Below are positions 48,282 through 56,698 of a stretch of DNA of 64,000 bases, in pieces. The stretch is from the NCBI GenBank assembly GCA_002425185.1, contig DILT01000012.1:1-64000 (forward strand), read 5' to 3'. Both the position numbers and the translations under genes were made by a program. The notes below the pieces were generated by a model. That model ran no database searches. It was not told the origin of the DNA and was given only the letters and a program-made list of their open reading frames with translations. Each line of letters starts with the position of its first letter. Within the stretch, counting starts at the first letter, position 1. This DNA is from Flammeovirgaceae bacterium UBA5585. Lineage in GTDB: Bacteria > Bacteroidota > Bacteroidia > Cytophagales > Cyclobacteriaceae.

Positions 48282-48638
48282 ATGAAACTAAAACCCATCA
48301 AAACAAAAAAGGAATACGAGGCTTGTCTGGACTGGGTCGATGCTATGTTCGATAAAAAAGTAAAAGCTAATTCACCAGAAGGCGAAAACCTCCAGGTAAT
48401 GCTATTACTTATAAAAGAATATGAAGACAAGCACTACCCGATACCAACTCCCGATCCCTTAGAAGCAATTAAACTTAAAATGGAAGAACGAGGCTTAAAG
48501 AATAAAGACCTGGTAAACAAAATAGGAAGCAAGGGATATGTTTCAGCAATTTTAAGTGGAAAAAAACCACTTACACTTGAACTCGCAAAAATATTTCACA
48601 AAGAGTTAGGTATACCAGCCAACATTTTACTTTCATGA
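48282..48638 (+). CDS. higA: HigA-type antitoxin (HTH)
   Basis: 118 residues from the ATG at 48282, preceded by AAGA; start MKLKPIKTKKEYEACLDWVDAMF as in HigA antitoxins. C-terminal XRE-type HTH at about residues 65-118 (LKMEERGLKNKDLVNKIGSKGYVSAILSGKKPLTLELAKIFHKELGIPANILL). Neutralises HigB and probably represses the operon through the palindrome at 47926-47946. Stops of the toxin and start of the antitoxin are 13 bases apart. Confidence 0.9.
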   Translation: MKLKPIKTKKEYEACLDWVDAMFDKKVKANSPEGENLQVMLLLIKEYEDKHYPIPTPDPLEAIKLKMEERGLKNKDLVNKIGSKGYVSAILSGKKPLTLELAKIFHKELGIPANILLS

Positions 48639-48742
48639 ATTTTGCAGCATGACAAATATCATTTGAAAAACCTGATGGATATTGCCCAACAATACAACTT
48701 AAATCTTTTCTTTACTCACAGATAAACTGTTCAATAAACGAT

Positions 48743-49036
48743 ATGAAAATCAACATTCAGACACTCGATTTCAGTCCCAAACAGGACTTGCTAGACCTCG
48801 TAAACGAAAAAGTTGAAAAGCTGGAACGCTACAGCGACCGCATTGTAGAAAGCCGGGTGGTGCTTCGGGTTGAAAAGTCAGAAAAACGCGATAACAAAAT
48901 ATGTGAAATCCGGGTGGTCATTCCCGGCAACGATTTGTTTGTCAGTAAAAAATTTGAATCCTTTGAAGAAGGTATCCACAAAGTTACGGACACCCTGCAA
49001 CGCCAGTTGAAGGAGTGGAAAGAAAAGCAAGGGTAG
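48743..49036 (+). CDS. hpf: Ribosome hibernation-promoting factor / ribosome-associated inhibitor A (short form)
   Basis: 97 residues, the short HPF/RaiA type. MKINIQTLDFSPKQDLLDLVNEKVEKLERYSDRIVESRVVLRVEKSEKRDNKICEIRVVIPGNDLFVSKKFESFEEGIHKVTDTLQRQLKEWKEK contains the expected beta-alpha-beta-beta-beta-alpha fold and basic surface residues. It binds the 30S subunit in the mRNA/tRNA channel and silences ribosomes under stress. Confidence 0.92.
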   Translation: MKINIQTLDFSPKQDLLDLVNEKVEKLERYSDRIVESRVVLRVEKSEKRDNKICEIRVVIPGNDLFVSKKFESFEEGIHKVTDTLQRQLKEWKEKQG

Positions 49037-49056
49037 CCTTTACCACAAGCCCATAC

Positions 49057-49093
49057 AAACCCCGGAAGTGCAAATTCGGGGTTTTTCTTTTTT
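49057..49093 (+). terminator. Rho-independent terminator
   Basis: Stem AAACCCCG/CGGGGTTT (49057-49064, 49077-49084) with a 12-base loop, then TTCTTTTTT. 20 bases after the hpf stop. Confidence 0.9.
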
Positions 49094-49171
49094 ATATCCA
49101 TCACAAAATACTGGTCGGGTCTTGCGCATTATTGTACCTTACCCTTATTCAAAAGTAAAATCACTCATTCC

Positions 49172-51586
49172 ATGAAAAAGTATCTATACCTGATTCTGTT
49201 CCTGTGCAGCACTGTGCTTTTTGCGCAGGAAAATTTAACCTATCAGCGGCCACCCGAAGAAATTGCCAAACTGGTAGAAGCCCCGCTTACACCGTTCGTA
49301 ACATTTTCACCCGACAAGCAGTGGATGATGTTACTGGAGCGTTCCGACTACCCTACCATTGAGCAACTATCACGGCCCGAACTACGCATTGCCGGCATGC
49401 GCATCAACCCCGACAACTTTGGCCCAAGCCGGGCTACTTACATTATTGGGGTAAAGGCAAAAAAAGTTAGCGGTGGACCCGAAATGGAAATCAAAAACTT
49501 ACCGGCAAATGCATTATTGGGCAGTCCTTCGTTTTCACCCGATAGTAAAAAGCTAGCGGTACTGAATTACAATCCCGATGGTATTGAATTATGGGTGGTG
49601 GATATGACTACCCTTACAGCATCGAAAATAACCGAACGAAAAATTAACGACACGATGGGCGGATCATATGCATGGCTTTCCGATTCGCAGCATATTATAT
49701 TCACCGCTGTACCAACTAACCTTAAACCCCTTCCGGCAAAATCACGTGTGCCCGCTGGCCCCATAGTAGAAGAAAACCTCGGCAAAAAGGCACCCTCACG
49801 TACCTATCAAGACCTGATGAAAAATGCCTACGATGAAGCAGCCTTTGATTACTACACTTCGTCCGATCTGGTGTTGAAAAATTTAAGCGGAACAGAAAAA
49901 ATTGTAAGTCCATCCTCCATTCATTACAACTTCAGTCCATCGCCAGACGGAAAACTTATTCTTACCGAAACCATTCAACGCCCTTACTCCTACCTCGTAC
50001 CGGTTTATAATTTTCCAAAGCATGTTAATGTAATCGACCTGGATGGTAAACTGATAAGCGACATTGTGGCCATTCCGCTAACCGATTATATACCTACCGG
50101 TTTTAATGCCACCCAACGTGAACCACGCGGCCACAATTGGCGAAGTGACAAACCTGCAACCTTATACTGGGCTCATGCACAGGATGGTGGCGATCCTAAA
50201 GTTAAAACCGACATCCGCGATAAAGTGTACACGTGGGACTACCCGTTTAAAGGTGAACCGAAAGAACTGATCAGTTTACCCCTACGCTATTCACGTATTA
50301 CCTGGGGCAATGATAATGTGGCCTGGGTGTACGAGCGCTGGACCAGCGATCGTAAGGAACGCGTGTACCAGGTTAATCCAACATCGCTCGCTAAAAAAGT
50401 TGTCTTCGACAGAAATTATGAAGATAACTACAACAACCCCGGCAATGTGGTTACCGCGCCCAATGCGTTTGGGCGAAACGCCATGCTAATTAATAAAGAC
50501 AACACGGTCTTTCTTACCGGAATGGGTTCATCCCCGCAAGGTGACCTTCCCTTTCTGGACAAAATGGAACTCTCCACAGGAAAGACAACACGGCTGTGGC
50601 GTTGCCAGGCTCCGTATTATGAATACGTAGTTAACCTGCTGGATACCAAAAAAGGAACCTTTGTTACCTCACGCGAATCGAACACTGAAAATCCGAACTA
50701 CTTTATCAGAACTGCTGGATCAACCAAAACCACACAACTCACAGCCTTTGCGCATCCTTATCCGCAGATCAAAGATGTTAAAAAGCAGGTGCTGCAATAC
50801 AAGCGCAGCGATGGTGTAGAGTTGACCGCTCATCTTTACCTGCCGCAAGGTTACAAGAAAGAAGATGGTCCGTTACCGGGTTTGGTGTGGGCTTACCCAC
50901 GCGAATTTAAATCGGCTGACGCAGCCGGCCAGGTGCAGGGCTCTCCGTACACCTTTACCCGCCTTAGTTGGGGTGGCCCCATCTATTGGGTAACCCAAGG
51001 TTATGCGGTATTGGATAATGCTTCCATGCCTATTGTTGGCGAGGGCGATAAGGAACCTAACGATACCTACATTGAGCAATTGGTAGCCAGTGCGCAAGCC
51101 GTGGTTGATTATGCCGCGTCTTTGGGTGTGCTTGATCCCACACGTGTAGGCGTTGGCGGGCATTCCTATGGTGCGTTTATGACAGCCAATTTGCTGGCGC
51201 ACTCCAACATTTTCAAAGCCGGTATTGCACGCAGTGGCGCGTACAACCGAACGTTAACACCGTTTGGTTTCCAGGCCGAAGAACGTACCTACTGGCAGGC
51301 ACCCGATGTGTACTTTAAAATGTCGCCCTTTTCATTTGCCGATAAAATCAAAACACCAATATTATTTACTCATGGCGAAGCGGATAACAACTCCGGCACC
51401 TTCCCCATTCAGACTGAACGCTTCTACAACGCTATTAAGGGGCATGGCGGAACAGCCCGTTATGTTGTTTTGCCGTACGAAAGTCATGGTTATGCAGCTA
51501 AAGAAAGTATCCTCCATACGTTGTGGGAAATGAATCGCTGGTTAGAGACCTATGTAAAGAATGCCGATAAGCAGGCAAAAAAGTAA
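49172..51586 (+). CDS. S9 family (prolyl oligopeptidase-type) serine peptidase
   Basis: 804 residues with a signal peptide (MKKYLYLILFLCSTVLFAQ). An N-terminal beta-propeller is followed by the alpha/beta-hydrolase domain whose catalytic triad can be placed: Ser665 in GGHSYGAFM, Asp738 in HGEADNNSG and His772 in ESHGYA. The propeller part (PSFSPDSKKLAVLNY, YAWLSDSQHIIFTAVP) and the sequence around NPxDRRLVNPY-like regions suggest the glutamyl-endopeptidase or dipeptidyl-peptidase-like subfamily. Periplasmic or secreted peptide degradation is probable. Its transcript is isolated by a terminator upstream. Confidence 0.93.
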   Translation: MKKYLYLILFLCSTVLFAQENLTYQRPPEEIAKLVEAPLTPFVTFSPDKQWMMLLERSDYPTIEQLSRPELRIAGMRINPDNFGPSRATYIIGVKAKKVSGGPEMEIKNLPANALLGSPSFSPDSKKLAVLNYNPDGIELWVVDMTTLTASKITERKINDTMGGSYAWLSDSQHIIFTAVPTNLKPLPAKSRVPAGPIVEENLGKKAPSRTYQDLMKNAYDEAAFDYYTSSDLVLKNLSGTEKIVSPSSIHYNFSPSPDGKLILTETIQRPYSYLVPVYNFPKHVNVIDLDGKLISDIVAIPLTDYIPTGFNATQREPRGHNWRSDKPATLYWAHAQDGGDPKVKTDIRDKVYTWDYPFKGEPKELISLPLRYSRITWGNDNVAWVYERWTSDRKERVYQVNPTSLAKKVVFDRNYEDNYNNPGNVVTAPNAFGRNAMLINKDNTVFLTGMGSSPQGDLPFLDKMELSTGKTTRLWRCQAPYYEYVVNLLDTKKGTFVTSRESNTENPNYFIRTAGSTKTTQLTAFAHPYPQIKDVKKQVLQYKRSDGVELTAHLYLPQGYKKEDGPLPGLVWAYPREFKSADAAGQVQGSPYTFTRLSWGGPIYWVTQGYAVLDNASMPIVGEGDKEPNDTYIEQLVASAQAVVDYAASLGVLDPTRVGVGGHSYGAFMTANLLAHSNIFKAGIARSGAYNRTLTPFGFQAEERTYWQAPDVYFKMSPFSFADKIKTPILFTHGEADNNSGTFPIQTERFYNAIKGHGGTARYVVLPYESHGYAAKESILHTLWEMNRWLETYVKNADKQAKK

Positions 51587-51641
51587 AGAACAGTCTAGGC
51601 ACTATTAAAACATAATGAATCCGATCTGCTAACTTGTCACC

Positions 51642-52322
51642 ATGACATTAGCCGATCGGATTCTTTCTTTCAATAAAAGTCTGACGATCACTTCCAAACT
51701 TCCTTCAGGTGTAGAAGTGCTAAATCCATTTCAACAGTCAGGTACCTTTCGCTTATGCGAGTTGTTCTACAAAAAATATTATAACGATTCAAACACACGC
51801 ACCTTAATTCTGGGCATTAATCCCGGGCGGTTCGGTGCGGGGCTTACTGGAGTTCCGTTTACTGACCCCATTAAACTTGAAGAACGGTGCGGCATCCCAA
51901 ACAGAATGCAAAAGAAAGCAGAGCTATCGGCTGATTTCATGTATAAAATGTTTGATGCTTTAGGCGGACCGGAAGTATTTTTTAGCAAATTCTACATTAG
52001 TTCAGTTAGCCCGCTTGGGTTCGTTAAAGATGGAAAAAATCTGAATTACTATGACATTAAAGAACTGGAGAAAATGGTTACTGCTTTTGCAGTCGACTCG
52101 CTCCAAAAACAGCTTGAGTTCGGATTGAGCCCTGAGATTTGTTTTTGCCTGGGTGAAGGTAAAAACTTCAAATTTCTAAACGGGCTGAATGAGAAATACA
52201 GATTCTTTACGTCAATTGTACCCTTGCCACACCCTCGGTTTATCATGCAATACAGAAGAAAACGGTTATCCGAATTTATCAATCTTTATATAAACCGGTT
52301 ACGAGTGGTTTTACCGGATTAA
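51642..52322 (+). CDS. SMUG2-like uracil-DNA glycosylase family protein (DUF4918)
   Basis: 226 residues. Motif 1 LILGINPGRFGAGLTGVPFTDPIKL corresponds to the UDG active-site GINPG, and motif 2 LPHPRFIMQYRRKRL provides the HP-R/S loop. It should remove uracil or oxidised pyrimidines from DNA during base-excision repair. Length and motif wording fit the SMUG2 group common in Bacteroidota. Confidence 0.88.
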   Translation: MTLADRILSFNKSLTITSKLPSGVEVLNPFQQSGTFRLCELFYKKYYNDSNTRTLILGINPGRFGAGLTGVPFTDPIKLEERCGIPNRMQKKAELSADFMYKMFDALGGPEVFFSKFYISSVSPLGFVKDGKNLNYYDIKELEKMVTAFAVDSLQKQLEFGLSPEICFCLGEGKNFKFLNGLNEKYRFFTSIVPLPHPRFIMQYRRKRLSEFINLYINRLRVVLPD

Positions 52323-52367
52323 GCGGTAAAACATCGTTTCTTATTGTCTCTACATCCCCTTGAAGGA

Positions 52368-52375
52368 TACCTTTG
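52368..52375 (+). promoter_or_regulatory. Bacteroidota -7 element TACCTTTG
   Basis: Match to TAnnTTTG about 45 bases before the start of the DUF4382 gene at 52422; a TTG trinucleotide at 52344-52346 is 21 bases upstream as in the -33 box. Confidence 0.55.
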
Positions 52376-52421
52376 CAACTTACTTTGATTGTTAGTGGTT
52401 TTACTACCAAAAGACATCCAC

Positions 52422-53201
52422 ATGAAAGCTTTTAAAATTCTATTCCTGTTATTGATCACAGGTATTGGTGTTATATCCTGCTCAGAAGAAACTAAAAACG
52501 CGCGACTTGATATACGGCTTACGGATGACCCAGGCGACTACGAAGAGGTTAATATTGACATTCAGGGCGTACAGATACACGCCAACAGTACCGATACTGG
52601 AGGTGGATGGAAATCGCTGGAGATAAACCCCGGCATTTACAATCTGCTGGAATTTACCAATGGCCTGGATACGCTGCTTGGTAGTATTGAACTTCCTGCC
52701 GGAAGAGTTTCACAAGTAAGGCTTTTGCTTGGTTCCAATAACACAGTAAAGATTGATGGGCAGTCAGTTTCCCTCACAACCCCAAGCGCGCAGCAAAGCG
52801 GCCTGAAACTAAATGTTCATACCGAACTGGTTGAAGGCATTACGTATACCATTCTTCTTGATTTTGATGCGGCACGCTCAATAGTAAAAGCAGGCCACAG
52901 TGGTAAGTATATTTTGAAACCCGTAATCCGGGCTATAACGGAAGCAACGAGCGGGGCCATAAAGGGGCAGATTATTAACCCGGCTGCCATACCCGCGGTT
53001 TATGCCATTATTGCGGATGATACATTGGGAACAACCTTTGCCAACGCAGAAGGTAAGTTTTTAATAAAGGGGTTACAACCCGGTATCTACACGGTTTCCT
53101 TCGCACCGGCTGCAGGCTTTGTAATTGAGGATAAAACAGGTGTTTCCGTAACCCTTGGAAATGTTACTAACCTGGGCGAGATCCCCGTTTCAAACGAATA
53201 G
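52422..53201 (+). CDS. DUF4382 lipoprotein with carboxypeptidase-regulatory-like C-terminal domain
   Basis: About 259 residues from the ATG at 52422, whose product has a lipobox VISC (GIGVISCSEE); the ORF start at 52389 precedes the signal. Residues about 30-165 form the DUF4382 beta domain (ARLDIRLTDDPGDYEEVNIDIQGVQIHANSTDTGGGWKSLEINPGIYNLLEFTNGLDTLLGSIELPAGRVSQVRLLLG), and the C-terminal 80 residues a CarboxypepD_reg-like domain (GAIKGQIINPAAIPAVYAIIADDTLGTTFANAEGKFLIKGLQPGIYTVSF). Surface-attached, function unknown. Confidence 0.85.
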   Translation: MKAFKILFLLLITGIGVISCSEETKNARLDIRLTDDPGDYEEVNIDIQGVQIHANSTDTGGGWKSLEINPGIYNLLEFTNGLDTLLGSIELPAGRVSQVRLLLGSNNTVKIDGQSVSLTTPSAQQSGLKLNVHTELVEGITYTILLDFDAARSIVKAGHSGKYILKPVIRAITEATSGAIKGQIINPAAIPAVYAIIADDTLGTTFANAEGKFLIKGLQPGIYTVSFAPAAGFVIEDKTGVSVTLGNVTNLGEIPVSNE

Positions 53202-53238
53202 GATTTTACGGTAAATTTTTTCCCTACGGGCTAATCCT

Positions 53239-53246
53239 TATTTTTG
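53239..53246 (+). promoter_or_regulatory. -7 promoter element TATTTTTG for tRNA-Arg
   Basis: Exact TAnnTTTG match 27 bases before the mature tRNA 5' end; a start around 53252 would give a 20-nt leader. Confidence 0.5.
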
Positions 53247-53272
53247 CACACCCGATAATAATTCGGTGATTT

Positions 53273-53344
53273 GGCTCCGTAGTTCAATGGATAGAATATA
53301 AGTTTCCGGAACTTAGGATGTAGGTTCGATTCCTACCGGGGCTA
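53273..53344 (+). tRNA. tRNA-Arg (anticodon CCG), integration target
   Basis: 72 nt cloverleaf: acceptor GGCTCCG/CGGGGCT (one G-U closing pair and one U-G), D arm GTTC/GAAT, anticodon stem TAAGT/ACTTA with loop TTCCGGA giving CCG, T arm GTAGG/CCTAC with loop TTCGATT, discriminator A, no CCA encoded. It reads CGG codons. Its 3' half is also the antisense end of the recombinase gene, and the accessory element begins here. Confidence 0.9.
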
Positions 53345-54914
53345 CCCAAGCGGGCAAATCGGAAAAATTTCTGGTTTGTCCGTTTTTATTTTCTCTAAAA
53401 TTACTTGTAAATGAGTGAGTTAGCTCAAGAATGGCATTCACTTCAAGGGTTCGATAATCGTCATTTTTCCGATCAAACAATATCCCACCCGGAAAGGCTA
53501 AATCCTGTAGTTTTATCTTCTCATAATACTCAGAAGAAAGCCACAAATCACTAAGATTTACGCATATTTCAAGTGAATGATCAATGAACTTTGCAGGGTT
53601 CGATATTTTATTTTTGGAGTTCTCAACTTCCTTGTTCAATGTTGTGATTTCGGCTTTTAATTTTCCTCCGACCTTTTCGAAAACTTCGCGGTCAATCTCA
53701 CCGTAGGCATACCGTTCCTCTACTTGTTCAAGTTTTGCATTGAGTTCACCAAGCCTTTGCTTCCGCAAGGCCATGATTGAAATGTCAGAACTTGTAAGCC
53801 GGTCATACGTCATGAGAAGTTGTTCCTGCAACATCTCTCGCGACTCTTCATCTACCTGATACTTTTTTAACAAAGCAACGTAGAGTTTATGCATTGCGCT
53901 GGCGCTCCTGTTGCACTTGCAGCCGATCTTGTTACACTTGTAGTAATAAAGATTTTTGGCTTTAACTATGTAACCGGTTAATGGCGTACCACATTCGGAG
54001 CATCGTACATAATTCTTCAAAGGAATATTGATGTTCTTTGACTCTTGTTTGTATCCGTATGCATTATTGCTTAATGCGTCATTTGCACGAAGGAACAATT
54101 CCTTAGAAACAATTCCTTCATGAGTGCCTTTGATAACCTGGCCCTCCAATAGCGTGTGGGAGAGGTACCCACAGTAGAACGGGTTTCGAAAAATTTCCGA
54201 CAACCGTTTCTTGTTTATTTTAAGTCCTGCTTTGGCAAGCTTGTCGGCAATCTCGGTATTGGAAACGCCTTTTGCCTTTAGCTCAAAGGCATGACGTAGT
54301 ACAACGCCTTTTTCGTTGATCACAATCCGTTGATTTTTTCCTGAAACGGTACGGTCGTAAGAATAACCCACAGGAGCGCCCCCTGTCCACTCGCCCCTTA
54401 AAAGTTTTTCCTTCATACCCGCTATGCATTTTTCTCTGCGCAGGTCGTTGTCGTATTTGCTGAATATGAATTGGATGTTTTGCTGCAGTACACCTGAGTG
54501 CGTTGACACGTCAATTGGCTGAGTAACCGATACAATGGAAATACCTCGCTTTTTTAACTCAGAAGAAATAAAGATCGCGTTGTCACCCGTCCGGCTGAAG
54601 CGATCCAGGCTGTATACAAGTATCTTGGAGACGCCCTCTTTCTGATTCTTAACAAAACGGATCATCCGGTTAAACTCATTTCGCTCGTCTGTCTTGGCGC
54701 TCTCATAAGTACCTCCGAAAAAACCGAGTATGTTGAGATTGTTTTTCAGAGCATATTCCAAACAATACTTCTTTTGCGTCTCAAGGCTTTGGTTGGTTTC
54801 CGCCTGTTCTTTTGAAGACACGCGTGTGTAGATGACAACATTCCTGTCACTCTTGGTAACCGCGAGTGAAACTTTTCCTTTACTGAATTGACTGATCGGA
54901 TCTATAGTTTTCAT
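53313..54914 (-). CDS. Large serine recombinase (site-specific integrase)
   Basis: About 533 residues from the ATG at 54914 (an ATG at 54947 adds 11 residues). Resolvase-type catalytic domain at about 25-165 with nucleophile Ser in YTRVSSKEQAETNQSLETQ and arginines in YSLDRFSRTGDN; then the recombinase DNA-binding domain (GYSYDRTVSGKNQRIVINEKGVVLRHAFELKAKGVSNTEIADKLAKAGLKI), a zinc ribbon (VRCSECGTPL ... CNKIGCKC) and a coiled coil at about 380-440. The final ten residues, VAPVGIEPTS, and the TAA are the antisense of the tRNA-Arg 3' half. It should integrate and excise the element. Confidence 0.93.
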   Translation of the reverse strand: MKTIDPISQFSKGKVSLAVTKSDRNVVIYTRVSSKEQAETNQSLETQKKYCLEYALKNNLNILGFFGGTYESAKTDERNEFNRMIRFVKNQKEGVSKILVYSLDRFSRTGDNAIFISSELKKRGISIVSVTQPIDVSTHSGVLQQNIQFIFSKYDNDLRREKCIAGMKEKLLRGEWTGGAPVGYSYDRTVSGKNQRIVINEKGVVLRHAFELKAKGVSNTEIADKLAKAGLKINKKRLSEIFRNPFYCGYLSHTLLEGQVIKGTHEGIVSKELFLRANDALSNNAYGYKQESKNINIPLKNYVRCSECGTPLTGYIVKAKNLYYYKCNKIGCKCNRSASAMHKLYVALLKKYQVDEESREMLQEQLLMTYDRLTSSDISIMALRKQRLGELNAKLEQVEERYAYGEIDREVFEKVGGKLKAEITTLNKEVENSKNKISNPAKFIDHSLEICVNLSDLWLSSEYYEKIKLQDLAFPGGILFDRKNDDYRTLEVNAILELTHSFTSNFRENKNGQTRNFSDLPAWVAPVGIEPTS

Positions 54915-55083
54915 TGCTTCTCGAATTACTATTTTGAAAGTGTTCAAAAAGTATCAATGACAATCGTTCAAGGCTTTCAATTATTACCAATGCTTCTTTA
55001 TCAGAGCAGTTTTTGAAACGCCTGCATTGACGGACTCGTTCAATCGTAATCCTTGTCGGTTTTTCCTCTCGTTGTTTTCCCAC
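54880..55083 (-). CDS. Small protein upstream of and overlapping the recombinase
   Basis: 67 residues, GTG start preceded by GGGAG. Lys/Arg/Glu-rich and helical: MGKQREEKPTRITIERVRQCRRFKNCSDKEALVIIESLERLSLILFEHFQ. The stop overlaps the start of the recombinase, suggesting coupled translation. No HTH or known family recognised; a directionality factor is possible from position only. Confidence 0.6.
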   Translation of the reverse strand: MGKQREEKPTRITIERVRQCRRFKNCSDKEALVIIESLERLSLILFEHFQNSNSRSNENYRSDQSIQ

Positions 55084-55129
55084 AAACTCCCGGTACTACA
55101 GTCAAAGAGCAAGCTGGGTGTTTAACTTC

Positions 55130-55158
55130 AAAGATGTTCACAAGTTGGTACCAACTTG
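55130..55158 (-). promoter_or_regulatory. Promoter with 18-bp palindromic operator for the recombinase operon
   Basis: Perfect palindrome of nine-base arms CAAGTTGGT/ACCAACTTG at 55141-55158. Read on the minus strand, CATCTTTG (55137-55130), one mismatch from TAnnTTTG, follows at once. The arrangement mirrors the higBA promoter, so a repressor of integration is a reasonable guess. Confidence 0.5.
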
Positions 55159-55345
55159 GGTACGATTAATCTATTATAATTTAAAAAAAATGGTTGGAAA
55201 ATGGTAGAAAAAGGCAATGGAATTTATGATTTCTTTTTGAACTGATTTGATTGCATTTGTAAAGACAGACGTTGCTCGCCAGTACTTACTTTGATCTATA
55301 AGCCCGCTGTTTTTTTACAGAAAAATTTAGGTTACCGAACTCCGA

Positions 55346-55501
55346 TTATTCTTTACTGCCCGCCCGTTTTAAGTATTGGGTCACAACAATGTTGGCCATC
55401 TTTCGGAGAAATTCTAGAATTGAAGCGGCCTGTTCTACGGTAACGTCCACACCTTTGGCTTTGAGTATCTCCATTATCTTTTCTGGCTCTAACTTCCTCA
55501 T
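55346..55501 (-). CDS. 51-residue small protein with strong ribosome-binding site
   Basis: The short ORF encodes MRKLEPEKIMEILKAKGVDVT...LEFLRKMANIVVTQYLKRAGSKE. A perfect AAGGAGGTAAC lies just upstream of the ATG, rare in Bacteroidota, and the sequence has an alternating hydrophobic/charged helical pattern, supporting a real gene. I recall similar small proteins beside recombinases in other Bacteroidota elements but cannot verify it here. Too short for the standard ORF list; function unknown. Confidence 0.65.
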   Translation of the reverse strand: MRKLEPEKIMEILKAKGVDVTVEQAASILEFLRKMANIVVTQYLKRAGSKE

Positions 55502-56120
55502 TTGTTACCTCCTTAGTTTTTTATGTGCTTAATCGTTTAACTAAATTCTTAATGCATTCACATTTACAACTGGTAAGACACGATGGTAAATGACATGGTC
55601 TACACATTTTGTCGATTAAACATGAACCAAACGAGCGTATTGTGAACCTTCAGGTTGTATACAAGACATTCATTGTAGGAGTGGCCTGTCTCCTAAATTT
55701 TTAGTGACCTCCAGCGGTAAAACTGATATTTTCATGGACGCCTATTTTGCGGGCGATAGACTTAGAGAATTATCCTTGATTCAAGGATACATAGGAAGCA
55801 AATCACCCTAACCAGAATGCAAATTCAGTAATCGACCAAATAGACACCTGGTTAAAGTCTTCTAAAATTTGACCCGACAACTGGTAAGACAGACTGCCCC
55901 AAGATAAGCATTCAGTTCCTTCATTTTTTGGTGCAAAGTTCGGCCTTGTTCCGGAACCCCGCCAAGAGAGTTCGGCATAAACGGGCACCTGCCTACGGCC
56001 TGCCTTCCCATTTATTCCGCTTCCTCTTGGCTTCTTCATTTTGCCCACCCGCGACAGCCGTTCCGGAAAAGGCCGGTTGGTTGAGCACAAAAATGATGTT
56101 CAACTAAAACAGTAACAGCC
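55502..56120. other. 619-bp intergenic region, mostly without assigned genes
   Basis: Contains a 15-bp direct repeat ACAACTGGTAAGACA at 55566-55580 and 55877-55891, and TTCCGGAA palindromes at about 55952 and 56063. A 95-codon minus-strand ORF covers 55803-56090 but its composition (GRRQVPVY, WRGSGTRPNF) looks unlike a normal protein; on that strand the piece GAACTTTGCACC resembles a promoter. I see no convincing gene in it. Confidence 0.5.
55566..55891. repeat. 15-bp direct repeat, two copies
   Basis: Copies at 55566-55580 and 55877-55891, start-to-start distance 311 bp, identical over 15 bases. Too short to be a duplication from insertion at typical lengths; could be a protein-binding site. 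Confidence 0.4.
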
Positions 56121-56480
56121 ATGTTAGACTACATCTATCTTTCGCAAACAACACCATGTGATGAACCTTGCGCTCAAGTAGGGACAGATGATTACATGCA
56201 CAACGCGCGCATTGAAGTCCGCGTGTACATCGATCAATTGAAACGCACTTTCGGAAATAATCCAGACGACTCGTTCTTCAAAGTAGTGCGTTGCCCGCAT
56301 GACTTCGGAACGTACCTCGACATCCGGTTTTACTATGACGATGAGGATCAGGCACACGTGAAATATATGATGATGATTGAATCGGGTTGTGACAAGTGGG
56401 ACGACCAAGCGAGAAAAGAGTTGTGTGAACGCAGCTATACAGTTAAGAGTGTGGATGAAGCCATTGATCACACGGCATGA
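56121..56480 (+). CDS. Hypothetical 119-residue acidic protein of the element
   Basis: Acidic, no signal peptide or membrane helix. Cysteines in TTPCDEPCAQVG and RCPHDFGTYLDIRFYYDDEDQAHVKYMMM. The final part SVDEAIDHTA is helical. I do not recognise the family. It has its own terminator and is thus likely monocistronic. Confidence 0.6.
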   Translation: MLDYIYLSQTTPCDEPCAQVGTDDYMHNARIEVRVYIDQLKRTFGNNPDDSFFKVVRCPHDFGTYLDIRFYYDDEDQAHVKYMMMIESGCDKWDDQARKELCERSYTVKSVDEAIDHTA

Positions 56481-56482
56481 GC

Positions 56483-56507
56483 AAAAAAGGGGTAATTCCC
56501 CTTTTTT
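56483..56507 (+). terminator. Rho-independent terminator
   Basis: AAAAAAGGGG/CCCCTTTTTT stem with a TAATT loop, 3 bases after the stop of the 119-residue gene; the A/T flanks make it usable in both directions. Confidence 0.9.
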
Positions 56508-56698
56508 ATTCGGTTACCGGAAACCTCATGGTTTCATTTTTACCCCGGTAAGCCTTAAATTGAGGAAAGCTATTTTTGAATAATTTTTAATAGCACGGTC
56601 GTTATTACCGGTTTTAACGTGGTGGTTTAATGCCAACGGTTGGCCTAGGGTTACCGCTATTAGCCCTCCAATTCCACCAATTGAGTAATCTGTTTGAG

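Noticed and set aside
55803..56090. 95-codon minus-strand ORF as a gene
   Set aside because: Unusual composition, no family features; listed only as part of the intergenic region.
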